Source: Shimia sp.
GTDB lineage: Bacteria; Pseudomonadota; Alphaproteobacteria; Rhodobacterales; Rhodobacteraceae
Reading direction: 5' to 3'
Length of the DNA: 64,000 nt
Assembly: GCA_024224295.1 (NCBI GenBank)
Contig: JAAENN010000029.1
Location: forward strand, 85,542 to 149,541
The translations under genes and the position numbers were made by a program. A model generated the notes under the pieces. It ran no database searches, was not told where the DNA came from, and saw only the letters and a program-made list of their open reading frames with translations. Positions 27,397 to 36,736 of the stretch are shown piece after piece. Each line of letters begins with the position of its first letter. The first letter of the stretch is position 1.

Positions 27397-28214
27397 TGAC
27401 GGGCACTCCAGGACAGGGAAGCGTGTTTGCGGGTGTAAAATTCGCCCATCAACCCAATCATCAAAAGGACAATGCCAACTATGAGAGGGTATTCGATAGA
27501 GGAGTTGCGCGGAAAATAGTTGATAAACGCAAAGCCGCGTGCCTGATCGATGCAGTGAAACAGCGGGTTCCAATCAAACATCTTCAGCATGAAGGGTGGC
27601 AGGGTGTTAGCGACAAACATCTTGCCCGAGGCGATCATATTGGCGCGGGCGTAGATGGTGTTGGCGATACCAACGAACGTCGGGAACCAAGGCTTCAATG
27701 CAAGAAAGACGGTGCCGATTGACAGGCCGGTGAACCAAGCAACCAGCAGCATACCAAAGGTTGGAATGGGCTGATCGATATCAAAGGGCGTAAAGGCCAC
27801 GTGATAGACAAACAGGATCGCCGCGAGGGACAGCACTTGAATATAAAGAGTTCCAAGCGCGGCAGCCAGAATGGCAATGATGGTGTTCATTGGCGCGTGT
27901 TTCATCATCGGCGAAGACGGGCCTTCGGCGCTGACCACGGCGCCCATCGCTTTGGTGTGGGTCATGAACAGAAACACGCCGGACATGATGTAGACCAAAA
28001 AGTCGCCACGCATCGCGGCACCGCGCAGGCCAAGCACGGAGAACATGACATAAAACGCCAACACAAAAATCACGGTCTGCAACATGTTCATAAAGATGGA
28101 CATGAGCGCATTGCCGTGTGTCTTGCGAATGCTGCGCACAATCGAGTGATAGGTCAGCTCTGCGATATTTAGCGCGGATGCGAACGTTGTTTTGGGTGCG
28201 GATTGCTGAAACAT
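27393..28214 (-). CDS. ABC-2 type (KpsM-like) polysaccharide export permease
   Basis: 273 residues with about six hydrophobic segments (MNMLQTVIFVLAFYVMFSVLG, FLVYIMSGVFLFMTHT, IIAILAAALGTLYIQVLSLAAILFVYH, MLLVAWFTGLSIGTVFLAL, YPLIVGIVLLMIGLMGEFY) and the family features FWNPLFHCIDQAR-like (FDWNPLFHCIDQARGF). These permeases export capsule or O-antigen polysaccharide through the inner membrane with a KpsT-type ATPase. No ATPase gene is visible in the window. The Wza-like lipoprotein at 34.5 kb may belong to the same export route. Confidence 0.85.
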   Translation of the reverse strand: MFQQSAPKTTFASALNIAELTYHSIVRSIRKTHGNALMSIFMNMLQTVIFVLAFYVMFSVLGLRGAAMRGDFLVYIMSGVFLFMTHTKAMGAVVSAEGPSSPMMKHAPMNTIIAILAAALGTLYIQVLSLAAILFVYHVAFTPFDIDQPIPTFGMLLVAWFTGLSIGTVFLALKPWFPTFVGIANTIYARANMIASGKMFVANTLPPFMLKMFDWNPLFHCIDQARGFAFINYFPRNSSIEYPLIVGIVLLMIGLMGEFYTRKHASLSWSARQ

Positions 28215-28331
28215 TGCCTGTCCGGTTGCGGAGTATCCCTATGATGGCAGGGAAATCTTGCCGTTCTGTTACGCAACGAGCATAAGGGGCGCGACAGAAA
28301 TAAACAACAAATGCCTTTTAGGAGTGGTCTT

Positions 28332-29129
28332 TTGAATTACGACACGCTGATCCCGGTGATGCGCAAGTTGGCGATCCAGGCGGGCGCCAAGATTATGGAA
28401 ATCTATCACGCGGATAATTTTGACGTGAAAGTCAAAAGTGACGACAGCCCGGTGACCGCGGCAGATGAGGCGGCTGATGCGTTGATTTCGGCTGGTTTGC
28501 GCGCGGCGTTCCCAGGTGTGATGTTGGTGACTGAAGAGCAGGCGGACAGTCATGCGGCGAAAGGCGAGACCTTTCTGATCGTGGACCCACTGGATGGCAC
28601 CAAGGAGTTTATTCACCGTCGTGGCGATTTCACGGTAAACATTGCCTATGTGGAGAATGGTGTGCCGCAGAGGGGTGTGGTCTATGCCCCTGCGCGCGAC
28701 CGGATGTTCTTTACGCAAGCGGACGGGCAAGCGGTGGAAGAGACCGGGGCATTTGATCCGGACACTGTTGGGGACGTGAAAGCGCTCAAAGTGGCGGACA
28801 GCGACAATGCCGCGCTCTATGTGGTGGCGTCCAAGTCGCACCGTGATCAAGCGACCGACGATTACATCAACAAATACAATGTCAAAGACATGAAGAGCGC
28901 AGGGTCCTCTCTCAAGTTTTGTTTGGTGGCGACCGGTGAAGCGGACATTTACCCGCGTGTGGGTCGCACGATGGAGTGGGACACAGCTGCCGGTCATGCG
29001 GTGCTGCTGGGCGCTGGCGGGGACGTAGTGCGATTTGATGATCACACGCCGCTGAAATACGGCAAGGAAGACTTTGCTAACCCGTTCTTCATTGCCTACG
29101 CCCCAAAAGTGGAGCTGAAAGAAGCCTAA
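28332..29129 (+). CDS. cysQ: 3'(2'),5'-bisphosphate nucleotidase CysQ / inositol monophosphatase family
   Basis: 265 residues. Metal-site motifs: TEEQAD (EE), IVDPLDGTKEFIHRRGDFTVNIA, and the C-terminal RTMEWDTAAGHAVLLGAGG. CysQ degrades phosphoadenosine phosphate (PAP). This is noteworthy because a sulfotransferase, which makes PAP, is encoded 12 kb downstream. The track start (28311) ignores the AGGAG at 28320-28324; the TTG at 28332 with 7 nt spacing is the better start. It overlaps the next ATG as TAATG. Confidence 0.92.
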   Translation: MNYDTLIPVMRKLAIQAGAKIMEIYHADNFDVKVKSDDSPVTAADEAADALISAGLRAAFPGVMLVTEEQADSHAAKGETFLIVDPLDGTKEFIHRRGDFTVNIAYVENGVPQRGVVYAPARDRMFFTQADGQAVEETGAFDPDTVGDVKALKVADSDNAALYVVASKSHRDQATDDYINKYNVKDMKSAGSSLKFCLVATGEADIYPRVGRTMEWDTAAGHAVLLGAGGDVVRFDDHTPLKYGKEDFANPFFIAYAPKVELKEA

Positions 29130-29929
29130 TGTCTGTCTTGATCGTCATTCCGGCGCGGTATGCGTCCACACGTTATCCCGGCAAGCCTTTGGCGGAGCTC
29201 AAAGGTGCAACGGGGGAGGTGAAAAGCCTGATCCGACGCAGCTGTGAAGCTGCGTGCGAGGTGAAAGGCGTGGATCGCGTGGTCGTGGCGACGGATGACG
29301 ATCGCATCAAACAGGCGAGCGAAGCCTTTGGCGCAGAGGTGGTGATGACCTCGCCGGACTGCGCCAACGGCACGGAACGCTGTGCCGAGGCATTTGATGT
29401 TTTGGGTGGCGGCTATGAGATTGTGGTGAACCTGCAAGGGGATGCGCCGCTCACACCGGCGTGGTTTGTTGAGGACCTGGTAGAAGGGTTGCGCCGCGAC
29501 CCAATGGCGGAGGTGGCAACGCCTGTGTTGCGCTGTGACGGGCGGGCGCTAAACGGTTTTCTAGATGATCGTAAGGCCGGGAGAGTCGGCGGTACGACGG
29601 CGGTGTTTACCAAAGATCGCCATGCGCTCTACTTCTCCAAGGAAGTGGTGCCGTTCACTGACGCGACATTTACTGATGAGGATGAGACGCCGGTTTTCCA
29701 CCACGTTGGGGTCTATGCTTACCGGCCCTCTGCGCTGGGCGCGTATCCGCGGTGGGAGTCAGGGCCGCTGGAGCAGCTCGAAGGCTTGGAACAGTTGCGG
29801 TTCATGGAACATGGGCGGCAGGTTCTCTGCGTTGAGGTAGAGGCGCGTGGACGGCAGTTTTGGGAGTTGAACAACCCCGAAGATGTGCCGCGTATTGAGG
29901 CGATGATGGCGCAGATGGGCACCGCATGA
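29129..29929 (+). CDS. KdsB-like sugar-acid cytidylyltransferase (diverged)
   Basis: 266 residues. It matches KdsB (CMP-Kdo synthetase) in IPARYASTRYPGKPLAEL, VVVATDDDRIKQASEAFGAEVVMT, NGTERCAEA, IVVNLQGDAPL and SGPLEQLEGLEQLRFMEHG. Differences: the usual G-K-P-M-I after the first loop is replaced by a longer KGATGEVKSLIRRS; QGDEP is QGDAP; and the NPNAVKVV region reads KAGRVGGTTAVF. Activation of Kdo or of another ulosonic acid are both possible. It begins on the last base of cysQ and overlaps the next gene by 4 nt. Confidence 0.82.
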   Translation: MSVLIVIPARYASTRYPGKPLAELKGATGEVKSLIRRSCEAACEVKGVDRVVVATDDDRIKQASEAFGAEVVMTSPDCANGTERCAEAFDVLGGGYEIVVNLQGDAPLTPAWFVEDLVEGLRRDPMAEVATPVLRCDGRALNGFLDDRKAGRVGGTTAVFTKDRHALYFSKEVVPFTDATFTDEDETPVFHHVGVYAYRPSALGAYPRWESGPLEQLEGLEQLRFMEHGRQVLCVEVEARGRQFWELNNPEDVPRIEAMMAQMGTA

Positions 29930-31227
29930 GCCTGTCCGCCGGACAACCAACCATCAGCGTGGTGGTGGTGAGCCGGCGGCGCCCGGAGGCGTTAAAGCGC
30001 GCCTTGGTGGGCATCTCGCAGCTGCGCTATCCGGCATTTGAGGTTGTGGTGGTCGCGGATGCTGCGGGGCTTGCGGTGGTCAATGACCTGCCGTTTGGCG
30101 ATCAGCTCAAAACTGTGGAATACGAAACCCCCAATATCTCGGCGGCGCGCAACCGTGGCATTGCTCATGCTGCGGGAGAGGTTGTGGCGTTTATTGATGA
30201 TGACGCGGTGCCGGAAACCGGATGGCTGCACCATTTGGCTATTCCTTTTGCCGAGCCTGAGGTCGTGGCGGCGGGCGGGTATGTGCGCGGGCGCAATGGA
30301 ATTGGCTTTCAATGGCAAGCGCAGAGTGTGGATGGTACAGGAGAGGGCTTGCCGTTGGACGTAAACGGGGATGAGTCCGTAGTTCTTACCCCGAACAATG
30401 GTCGAGCGATCAAGACTGAGGGCACCAATATGGCGTTTCGGCGTATGGTGCTCGCCGAGCTCGGCGGGTTTGATCCAGCGTTTCGTTATTATTTGGATGA
30501 GACGGACTTGAACCTGCGGCTGGCGGCGGCAGGGCATAAGACCGCGATTGTGCCACGGGCCGAGGTGCATCATGGCTATGCGGAAAATCGCCAACGGACG
30601 GCGGCTCGGGTGCCGCGGGATCTGAGCGAGATTGGGGCCAGCAAAGCAGTGTTTTTACGCAAGCACTGCCCTGAAGCGCAGCGTGCGACGGTGTGGAAAG
30701 CCTTTTGCCAGGGTCAGCGCCGGCGATTGTTGAGCCATATGGTGGCGGGCCACATCATGCCAGGCGATGTGCGCCGGCTGATGCGCGGCTTGCAGCAAGG
30801 CTATTCGGATGGGCAGACCCGTGCACTTGGGCAAACACCGGAGCTGACACGGGCCGCAGACGGGTTCGCGCCGTTGGTCGTTCAATTAGGACCGCAGGTT
30901 GTGATCTTTGGACGACTTTGGCGCCGAAAGACTATTTTGCGAGATACCCGGCAAGCGATCCAAGACGGTAAGTTGCCTTCGGTTTTCATCTTTTCACGTA
31001 CAGCATTATTCCATTCGGTTCGGTTTGATCCGGCAGGTTTTTGGTTGCAGCGCGGCGGGTTATTCGGACGATCTGAGCGGCGGCAGTCACTGTTTCGCAT
31101 CGGTGGCTTTGGCGCGCGGCTTAAACAAGAATTTCAACGGGTTGCGGCGCAACGGCTTATGTCAGAGACACTTCTGCCGAAACGATTGCAGACAAAACAA
31201 CAGGCTCAGAAACGGAGCAGATCATGA
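29926..31227 (+). CDS. Family 2 glycosyltransferase with long C-terminal extension
   Basis: 433 residues. The GT-A domain is in the first 230: [62 protein letters not shown] (metal-binding DDD), [34 protein letters not shown]. The last 170 residues are basic, with no recognised domain ([35 protein letters not shown]). It transfers an unknown sugar for a surface glycan. It has 4 nt overlaps with both neighbours, so cysQ-kdsB-GT2-epimerase are tightly coupled. Confidence 0.88.
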   Translation: MSLSAGQPTISVVVVSRRRPEALKRALVGISQLRYPAFEVVVVADAAGLAVVNDLPFGDQLKTVEYETPNISAARNRGIAHAAGEVVAFIDDDAVPETGWLHHLAIPFAEPEVVAAGGYVRGRNGIGFQWQAQSVDGTGEGLPLDVNGDESVVLTPNNGRAIKTEGTNMAFRRMVLAELGGFDPAFRYYLDETDLNLRLAAAGHKTAIVPRAEVHHGYAENRQRTAARVPRDLSEIGASKAVFLRKHCPEAQRATVWKAFCQGQRRRLLSHMVAGHIMPGDVRRLMRGLQQGYSDGQTRALGQTPELTRAADGFAPLVVQLGPQVVIFGRLWRRKTILRDTRQAIQDGKLPSVFIFSRTALFHSVRFDPAGFWLQRGGLFGRSERRQSLFRIGGFGARLKQEFQRVAAQRLMSETLLPKRLQTKQQAQKRSRS

Positions 31228-32252
31228 CGCAGGATCAACAACGCACCGCCTTGGTGACAGGCACCGCCGGTTTTATAGGCTTTCACACCGCAGAGCGGTT
31301 GTTGCAGGAAGGCTGGAAAGTCGTCGGGCTGGACGCGATGACCGATTACTATGACGTGTCCCTCAAAGAGCGCCGTCATGCGATCTTGAAGCAGAGCGGG
31401 CAGTTCACCGCGGTGGAAGATCGTCTGGAAGGTGAAGGCGTTTTGATGGGGCTGTTTGCCGAGCACAAGCCGGATGTGGTGATCCACCTCGCGGCCCAAG
31501 CTGGGGTACGCTATTCGATCGATGCGCCGAGATCCTACGTTGAGGCAAATCTGGTAGGCACGTTTGAGTTGCTGGAGGCGGCACGGGCGTATCCGCCACA
31601 GCATATGTTGTTGGCATCGACCAGTTCGGCTTATGGCGCCAACACTGAGATGCCTTATGCGGAGACCCATAAGGCGGACAATCAGATGTCGTTTTATGCA
31701 GCCACCAAGAAGGCCAATGAGGTCATGGCGCATTCCTACGCGCATCTATACCACTTGCCGACGACGATGTTCCGCTTTTTCACGGTTTATGGCCCGTGGG
31801 GGCGGCCGGATATGGCGCTGTTTAAGTTTACCAAGGCAATTTTGGAAGGCAGCGCGATCGATATCTATAACCACGGCGATATGAGTAGGGACTTCACCTA
31901 TATCGATGATCTGGTGACCGGTATCGTCAACCTGGTTGAGGCTGTCCCGGAGGCAGCGGATACACGCGATGTGGCACGTACTGGCGATAGCCTAAGTCCG
32001 GTTGCACCATGGCGTGTGGTCAATATTGGCAATGGCCAGCCCGTCCAGTTGATGAAGTATGTGGCGGCCATTGAGGCCGCGCTTGGCCAAGAAGCCAAGA
32101 AAAACTTCATGGACATGCAGCCGGGCGACGTACCAGCGACCTGGGCGGATGCAAGTTTGCTTGTGCAGTTGACCGGCACCATTCCGCAAACACCCGTGGA
32201 AGAGGGCGTTGCGAAATTTGTGGAATGGTATCGCGAGTACTACAGCGTTTAG
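31224..32252 (+). CDS. NAD-dependent nucleotide-sugar epimerase (UDP-glucuronate 4-epimerase type)
   Basis: 342 residues, extended SDR family. NAD loop [30 protein letters not shown], the [31 protein letters not shown] segment, catalytic YAATKK (YxxxK) and [24 protein letters not shown]. This combination is typical of UDP-glucuronate 4-epimerases, which supply UDP-galacturonate to capsule or LPS. It overlaps the upstream GT by 4 nt. It converges on the dehydratase gene with 6 nt between the stop codons. Confidence 0.9.
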   Translation: MTQDQQRTALVTGTAGFIGFHTAERLLQEGWKVVGLDAMTDYYDVSLKERRHAILKQSGQFTAVEDRLEGEGVLMGLFAEHKPDVVIHLAAQAGVRYSIDAPRSYVEANLVGTFELLEAARAYPPQHMLLASTSSAYGANTEMPYAETHKADNQMSFYAATKKANEVMAHSYAHLYHLPTTMFRFFTVYGPWGRPDMALFKFTKAILEGSAIDIYNHGDMSRDFTYIDDLVTGIVNLVEAVPEAADTRDVARTGDSLSPVAPWRVVNIGNGQPVQLMKYVAAIEAALGQEAKKNFMDMQPGDVPATWADASLLVQLTGTIPQTPVEEGVAKFVEWYREYYSV

Positions 32253-32258
32253 ACGCGC

Positions 32259-34154
32259 TTAGGATTCGCCCACAACGGAGAGGGCCGGAGTCTTTGAAGG
32301 CGCAAGTGCGACAATTTCGGTCTGTCCGTTTTCGACATAGCGATGCAGGGTGGCTGTTAACAGTTGGATATCACGTGTTTCGATAGAGCGCCTAAGCTCC
32401 TGTAGGGCGCTGGCAACCTGCAGCTCGGAGAGCATTTTTTCCTGTGCGCGCATGATCTTCGGATGTGGTGTCGTCAGCATGTCGCTGCCTATCAGCAATT
32501 CCTCATGCATTTTCTCACCCTCTTGCAGGCCGGTGAAGGTGATTGCGATGTCGCCTGCTGGGTTGTTTTCGTTGCGAACAGAATAGCCTGCGGCCTCAAT
32601 CATTTTGAGGGCCATGTCGTGGATTGAGACGGGCTCACCCATGTCCAACACAAATACATCATCGCCACGAGAGAAGCTGCCGGCCAGAAGTACCAAGCGC
32701 ACGGCTTCGTCGATGGTCATGAAATATCGGGTGACGTCCGGATGCGTCACGGTTACCGGACCAAGATCCCGAATTTGTTTCTGAAACAGTGGGATCACGG
32801 AGCCGGAAGATCCCAGCACATTGCCAAAGCGTACCATAGAGAATTTGGTGTGTTCAGAGCGTTTGGCGAGATCCTGTATGACCAACTCTGCCATACGTTT
32901 GGTGGATCCCATCATTGAAGAGGGTCGCACGGCCTTATCGGTTGAGACCAGAATGAACCGGTCGACGCGGGCGAGACGGGCCTCCTCGGCTAGTACGCGG
33001 GTGCCAATGACATTGTTTCGCACACCCTCAAACGCATTGGTTTCCACCAGATTGACATGCTTGTACGCGGCCGCGTGGAAAACCACTTCAATCCGATGTT
33101 TCATCAAGGTTTCGCGCATGAGTTCCGGGTGTTCGATGCTGCCCAGAACCGCTGTCATACGTAAGCCGGGGTTGTCCTGTTTGAGTTCATTGGCGATTTT
33201 GTAGAGGGCGTATTCACTGTGGTCGACCAATACCAGTTCCTGGGGGCGGCAACGGGCGATTTGCCGACAGAGTTCGCCTCCAATGGAGCCGCCAGCGCCG
33301 GTCACGAGGATACGATGGTCGCGGTAAGTGCTTTCGGTTTGAGGCAGCTCGTTTTCTACGGCGTCACGGCCAAGAAGTGTGTCGAGTTGAAGCGGAGCGG
33401 CGGCAGTGACTTCTTCGCCACGCAGGACAATATCTGCAAACGATGGAAGCGCCAGAACTTCACAGCCAAGGGCGGACAAACGCTTGCCAATTTGCAAGCG
33501 TACAGACTGGTTGGCAGACGGCATGGCCAACACCACGCGGTCAATTCGATTGCGGCGTACAATGGCCGCAATCCGTTTAGGGGAGTGAACCTTGAGCCCC
33601 AAAATAGTGAGTTTATATAGATTTGGATCGTCGTCAACAAAGCCGAAGGCCTTGAATTCGTGATCAGTTTGCAGGGCAGCCGCCATTTGTTGCCCTGTTT
33701 GCCCTGCACCATAAATCAGCACTTGCTTACGGGGCAATTTCTGAGCGTAAACACGCTCCACAATTTTGAACATCACGTAACGGCTTGTCACAGACAGCAC
33801 GACAAAAAGCGTTGCAAACTCAAGCCATATTCCAGCGGTGATATCAGAAAGCCCAAGGGTTTGTGACAAGGTGAAACCTGTCATTGCCGTCGCCAATGAA
33901 GCCAGCATGACCTTGGCAAGATCATCGATGCCAAAAGTGTTAAGTTTAATACGGTTAAGGCCCAAAAGATGGACGGCTATCCCTGTGGTGGCCAGCACCG
34001 CCGGTGCAAACCAAAGTACAGAGGTCGAGACTTGCGAATCGCTGGCGAGGGGTATCGCGATGAGCAGTGCCAACGCGACCATTACAAGGTCTACGAGCAA
34101 CAAAATGCACGCCTTGTGAAAGTGCGACAGCGAAGATAAAACTTTGAAAATCAT
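32259..34154 (-). CDS. Membrane-bound nucleotide-sugar 4,6-dehydratase (CapD/WbpM/PglF family)
   Basis: 631 residues. Four N-terminal membrane helices (about 12-130), then a CoA-binding-like Rossmann region (RKQVLIYGAGQTGQQMAAALQ), then the SDR catalytic domain with GAGGSIGGELCRQIARCRP and STDKAVRPSSMMGSTKRMAELV. The SMMGSTK context replaces YxxxK with MxxxK, which is the known feature of this 4,6-dehydratase family. It makes UDP-4-keto-6-deoxy sugars for O-antigen or glycans. It stands alone on the minus strand within the polysaccharide region. Confidence 0.92.
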   Translation of the reverse strand: MIFKVLSSLSHFHKACILLLVDLVMVALALLIAIPLASDSQVSTSVLWFAPAVLATTGIAVHLLGLNRIKLNTFGIDDLAKVMLASLATAMTGFTLSQTLGLSDITAGIWLEFATLFVVLSVTSRYVMFKIVERVYAQKLPRKQVLIYGAGQTGQQMAAALQTDHEFKAFGFVDDDPNLYKLTILGLKVHSPKRIAAIVRRNRIDRVVLAMPSANQSVRLQIGKRLSALGCEVLALPSFADIVLRGEEVTAAAPLQLDTLLGRDAVENELPQTESTYRDHRILVTGAGGSIGGELCRQIARCRPQELVLVDHSEYALYKIANELKQDNPGLRMTAVLGSIEHPELMRETLMKHRIEVVFHAAAYKHVNLVETNAFEGVRNNVIGTRVLAEEARLARVDRFILVSTDKAVRPSSMMGSTKRMAELVIQDLAKRSEHTKFSMVRFGNVLGSSGSVIPLFQKQIRDLGPVTVTHPDVTRYFMTIDEAVRLVLLAGSFSRGDDVFVLDMGEPVSIHDMALKMIEAAGYSVRNENNPAGDIAITFTGLQEGEKMHEELLIGSDMLTTPHPKIMRAQEKMLSELQVASALQELRRSIETRDIQLLTATLHRYVENGQTEIVALAPSKTPALSVVGES

Positions 34155-34518
34155 AATGTTTATTCACACTCGGTGTCATAAAAAACTAGTTATTTAAGTA
34201 CACTTTGAGACTTTGCTCTAAATATGGGAATTCTTCCCTGGAGTGTATCTGTCGATTCTGGGGGTGCTACGTGCACCCATTCACTAATGACCTCTTTATA
34301 AGGTAGGGCTGAGTAAATTTGAATTGGATTCTCAATATTTCGCATTGTTTGCACTAAAGCGCCTAAGAAGGTGGCAGCCTCGTGCTGAGCCGCCATGTCA
34401 CATGCAGCACATGTTTTTGATAGAGGCCGGAGGCCCACAGTGTTGGGAAAGTTAAAATGTCGTGCTTGCTTTGAAAAATGCGCTGGTACAGAAAGGGAAA
34501 AAATAGGTGAGGCGGGAT
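34155..34518. other. AT-rich 364 bp gap between dehydratase and Wza-like genes
   Basis: Composition here is visibly poorer in GC than its neighbours (runs such as CATAAAAAACTAGTTATTTAAG). The only ORF of note is on the minus strand (34190-34600 in the track); a version from the ATG at 34396 would give 68 residues (MAAQHEAATFLGALVQ..) but without a ribosome site. I do not call it a gene; it may be a remnant. Promoters for both flanking divergent genes must lie in this gap. Confidence 0.5.
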
Positions 34519-35622
34519 ATGCGGTTTGTGGGTTTGAGAGCAGCTTTGGTGCTTGCTTTGGTCTCCGTCGCGGCGTGCTCATTGCCACGGGGCGGTCCAA
34601 TTGCCTCCGAGATTGTTGGTGAAAAAGCGGTTCCCGAAGATATTCAAGTTGCAGAAGTGACGCGTCAAAGTGTTGCTCAGATCGCTTCTTGGCCCAAAAC
34701 TGGATGGCATGGTCACTACCATTGGTTTGCCCGTTCGCCTGGAGCCAGTAGCCGGATAATTCAAGTTGGAGATTTGGTCACACTCACAGTGTGGGACAAC
34801 CAAGAGAACTCATTACTGTTGGGGCCAGCCGATCGGTCTGTCCCTTTGCGCCCGGTTGAGGTCACAGAGGCAGGCACAGTTTTTGTGCCTTATGTGAACG
34901 ACATCATGGTCAAAGGGCTGACACCCTATCAGGCCCGCGAGAAAATCCAGCAGCAAATGACGCCGATTGCCCCGTCGGCTCAAGTCCAGATCGATGTTAT
35001 CTCAGGGCCGTCGAACTCGGTCAATGTCGTGACGGGGGTCGCCACACCAATGCAATTGCCGCTGTCTGATCGAAATGTTTCCATTTTGTCTGTGATTGCG
35101 CAGTCTGGTGGAGTCAGCGAGACGATCCAGAACCCGCTTGTGCGGCTACAGCGTCAAGGAAAGTCCTATGAGATACCTCTGGATAGTTTGCTGAAAGATC
35201 CCGCTAAGAATGTCATCGTCCGAGGTGGTGATAATGTCATCGTTGAAGAGGATGAACGCTATTTCATCGCGGTTGGATCCACAGAAAACGAAGAGTTGAT
35301 TTACTTCCATCAGGAAAAGATCACAGCCATTGAAGCGGTTTCGTTGCTTGGCGGGCTGAATGACGCGCGAGCCAACCCACAGGGGCTCTTTATTCTGCGG
35401 CAATATGCAAAGGGCGATGTACGTAATGATGGCACAGGACCAATTGCGCCACATGTGATTTTTCAGTTTGATCTGACAAAGCCTGACCATTTGTTTGGCG
35501 CGAAGACGTTTCAAGTGTATCCCGGCGATATCGTCGTTGCGAGCGAGTCGGCCGTGAAGCCCGCGCAAGCGGTCATTGCTTTAGTTGGTTCGATGTTTGC
35601 GATTGCCAATGTATTTAATTGA
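34519..35622 (+). CDS. Wza-like polysaccharide export lipoprotein
   Basis: 367 residues from the ATG at 34519 (the track uses a GTG 12 nt earlier). The signal MRFVGLRAALVLALVSVAAC ends in a lipobox with the cysteine as new N-terminus. The polysaccharide export domain (IQVGDLVTLTVWDNQ..VTEAGTVFVPYVNDIMVKGLTPYQAREKIQQQM) is followed by two SLBB-type repeats (SVNVVTGVATPMQLPLSDRNVSILSVIAQSGG; YFIAVGSTENEELIYFHQEKITAIEAVSLLGG). It forms an outer-membrane channel for glycan export. No Wzc/KpsE-like partner is adjacent. Confidence 0.92.
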   Translation: MRFVGLRAALVLALVSVAACSLPRGGPIASEIVGEKAVPEDIQVAEVTRQSVAQIASWPKTGWHGHYHWFARSPGASSRIIQVGDLVTLTVWDNQENSLLLGPADRSVPLRPVEVTEAGTVFVPYVNDIMVKGLTPYQAREKIQQQMTPIAPSAQVQIDVISGPSNSVNVVTGVATPMQLPLSDRNVSILSVIAQSGGVSETIQNPLVRLQRQGKSYEIPLDSLLKDPAKNVIVRGGDNVIVEEDERYFIAVGSTENEELIYFHQEKITAIEAVSLLGGLNDARANPQGLFILRQYAKGDVRNDGTGPIAPHVIFQFDLTKPDHLFGAKTFQVYPGDIVVASESAVKPAQAVIALVGSMFAIANVFN

Positions 35623-35767
35623 CGCGCCTAGCATTTGAGCGTTTTACAGAGCGTGGAAACAAGGAATATGCTTCCAGGTTGTTTGTGTGGAAACGGGTGA
35701 AAAATCGTGCTATCGCCGAAATATTTTTTGAAACTGAATTTTCATAATCGAATCTATATTCTTAAAA

Positions 35768-35797
35768 GCGGTGTTCAGCGTGCTGACCTTACACCGC
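35768..35797 (+). promoter_or_regulatory. Nested hairpin in the galU leader
   Basis: GCGGTGT (35768-35774) pairs with ACACCGC (35791-35797), and inside it TCAGC pairs with GCTGA. It ends 21 nt before the galU ATG. It could be an operator or an RNA element; the AT-rich stretch TTTTTTGAAACTGAATTTTCATAAT just upstream looks like the promoter region. Confidence 0.5.
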
Positions 35798-35818
35798 AGT
35801 GAACAGAGAGAGCTAAGT

Positions 35819-36712
35819 ATGCAGCGTAAAGTTACCAAGGCCATTTTTCCTGTAGCCGGTATGGGGACCCGGTTTTTGCCGGCGACCAAATCGGTACCGA
35901 AGGAAATCATGACACTGGTTGACCGTCCTTTGATCCAATATGCGATTGATGAGGCGCGCGAGGCGGGTATCACAGAATTCATCTTTGTGACGTCGCGCGG
36001 CAAGGGTGCACTTGAAGACTATTTTGATTGCGCACCGCAATTGGAGCAGATCCTGCGCGAAAAGGACAAAACCGAGCTTCTAGAAGCTGTAGAAGCGACC
36101 AATATGGAAAGCGGCGCGATTGCCTATATTCGTCAGCACAAAGCTATGGGGCTTGGTCATGCGGTGGCCTGTGCAAGTCGTTTGGTCGCGGATGAGCCGT
36201 TTGCTGTGATCCTGCCGGATGACGTGATTGCCGGCGAGACTTCCTGTCTTAAGCAGATGGTTGATGCCTATCAGGAAACCGGTGGGTGTATGGTTGCCGC
36301 TATGGAAGTGCCACCGGTCAAAGCATCGTCTTATGGTGTGTTGGACGTGAAAGAAGACATGGGCGCGATGGTGTCGGTAAAAGGCATGGTCGAGAAGCCT
36401 GTCCCGGGTACAGAGCCGTCCAATCTGGCGGTAATTGGGCGCTACATCCTGACACCGGAAATTTTCAAAAATCTAAAAAATCAGGGTGAAGGGGCTGGTG
36501 GCGAAATTCAGCTGACCGACGCGATTGCGGCCGAGATCGAAAAAGGCGCGAACGTGTTTGGTTACCGCTTCCAGGGTCGTCGTTATGATTGTGGTTCTAA
36601 GGCCGGCTTCCTCCAGGCCACAGTGGCCTTTGCGCTGGAGCGCGACGATTTGCGCGACGAACTGTCCCAATATCTGGAAGAGCTGGTGGTGGCGCGCCGC
36701 GCGGCGGAATAA
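35819..36712 (+). CDS. galU: UTP-glucose-1-phosphate uridylyltransferase
   Basis: 297 residues from the ATG at 35819 (MQRKVTKAIFPVAGMGTRFLPATKSVPKEIMTLVDRPLIQYAIDEA), preceded by AGAGAGAG; the track start lies 48 nt upstream within the hairpin. Further signature residues: LGHAVACASRLV, PFAVILPDDVI, RRYDCGSKAGFL. It makes UDP-glucose, the parent of galactose and uronic-acid donors. galE follows 24 nt later, forming a precursor-supply pair at the head of the glycosyltransferase cluster. Confidence 0.97.
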   Translation: MQRKVTKAIFPVAGMGTRFLPATKSVPKEIMTLVDRPLIQYAIDEAREAGITEFIFVTSRGKGALEDYFDCAPQLEQILREKDKTELLEAVEATNMESGAIAYIRQHKAMGLGHAVACASRLVADEPFAVILPDDVIAGETSCLKQMVDAYQETGGCMVAAMEVPPVKASSYGVLDVKEDMGAMVSVKGMVEKPVPGTEPSNLAVIGRYILTPEIFKNLKNQGEGAGGEIQLTDAIAAEIEKGANVFGYRFQGRRYDCGSKAGFLQATVAFALERDDLRDELSQYLEELVVARRAAE

Positions 36713-36736
36713 TACTCCCCTGAAAGGACCACTGTT

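Noticed and set aside
34190-34600. 136-codon minus-strand ORF overlapping the Wza-like start
   Set aside because: It overlaps the lipoprotein signal sequence and has no ribosome site or recognisable domain; kept only as a comment in the gap entry.
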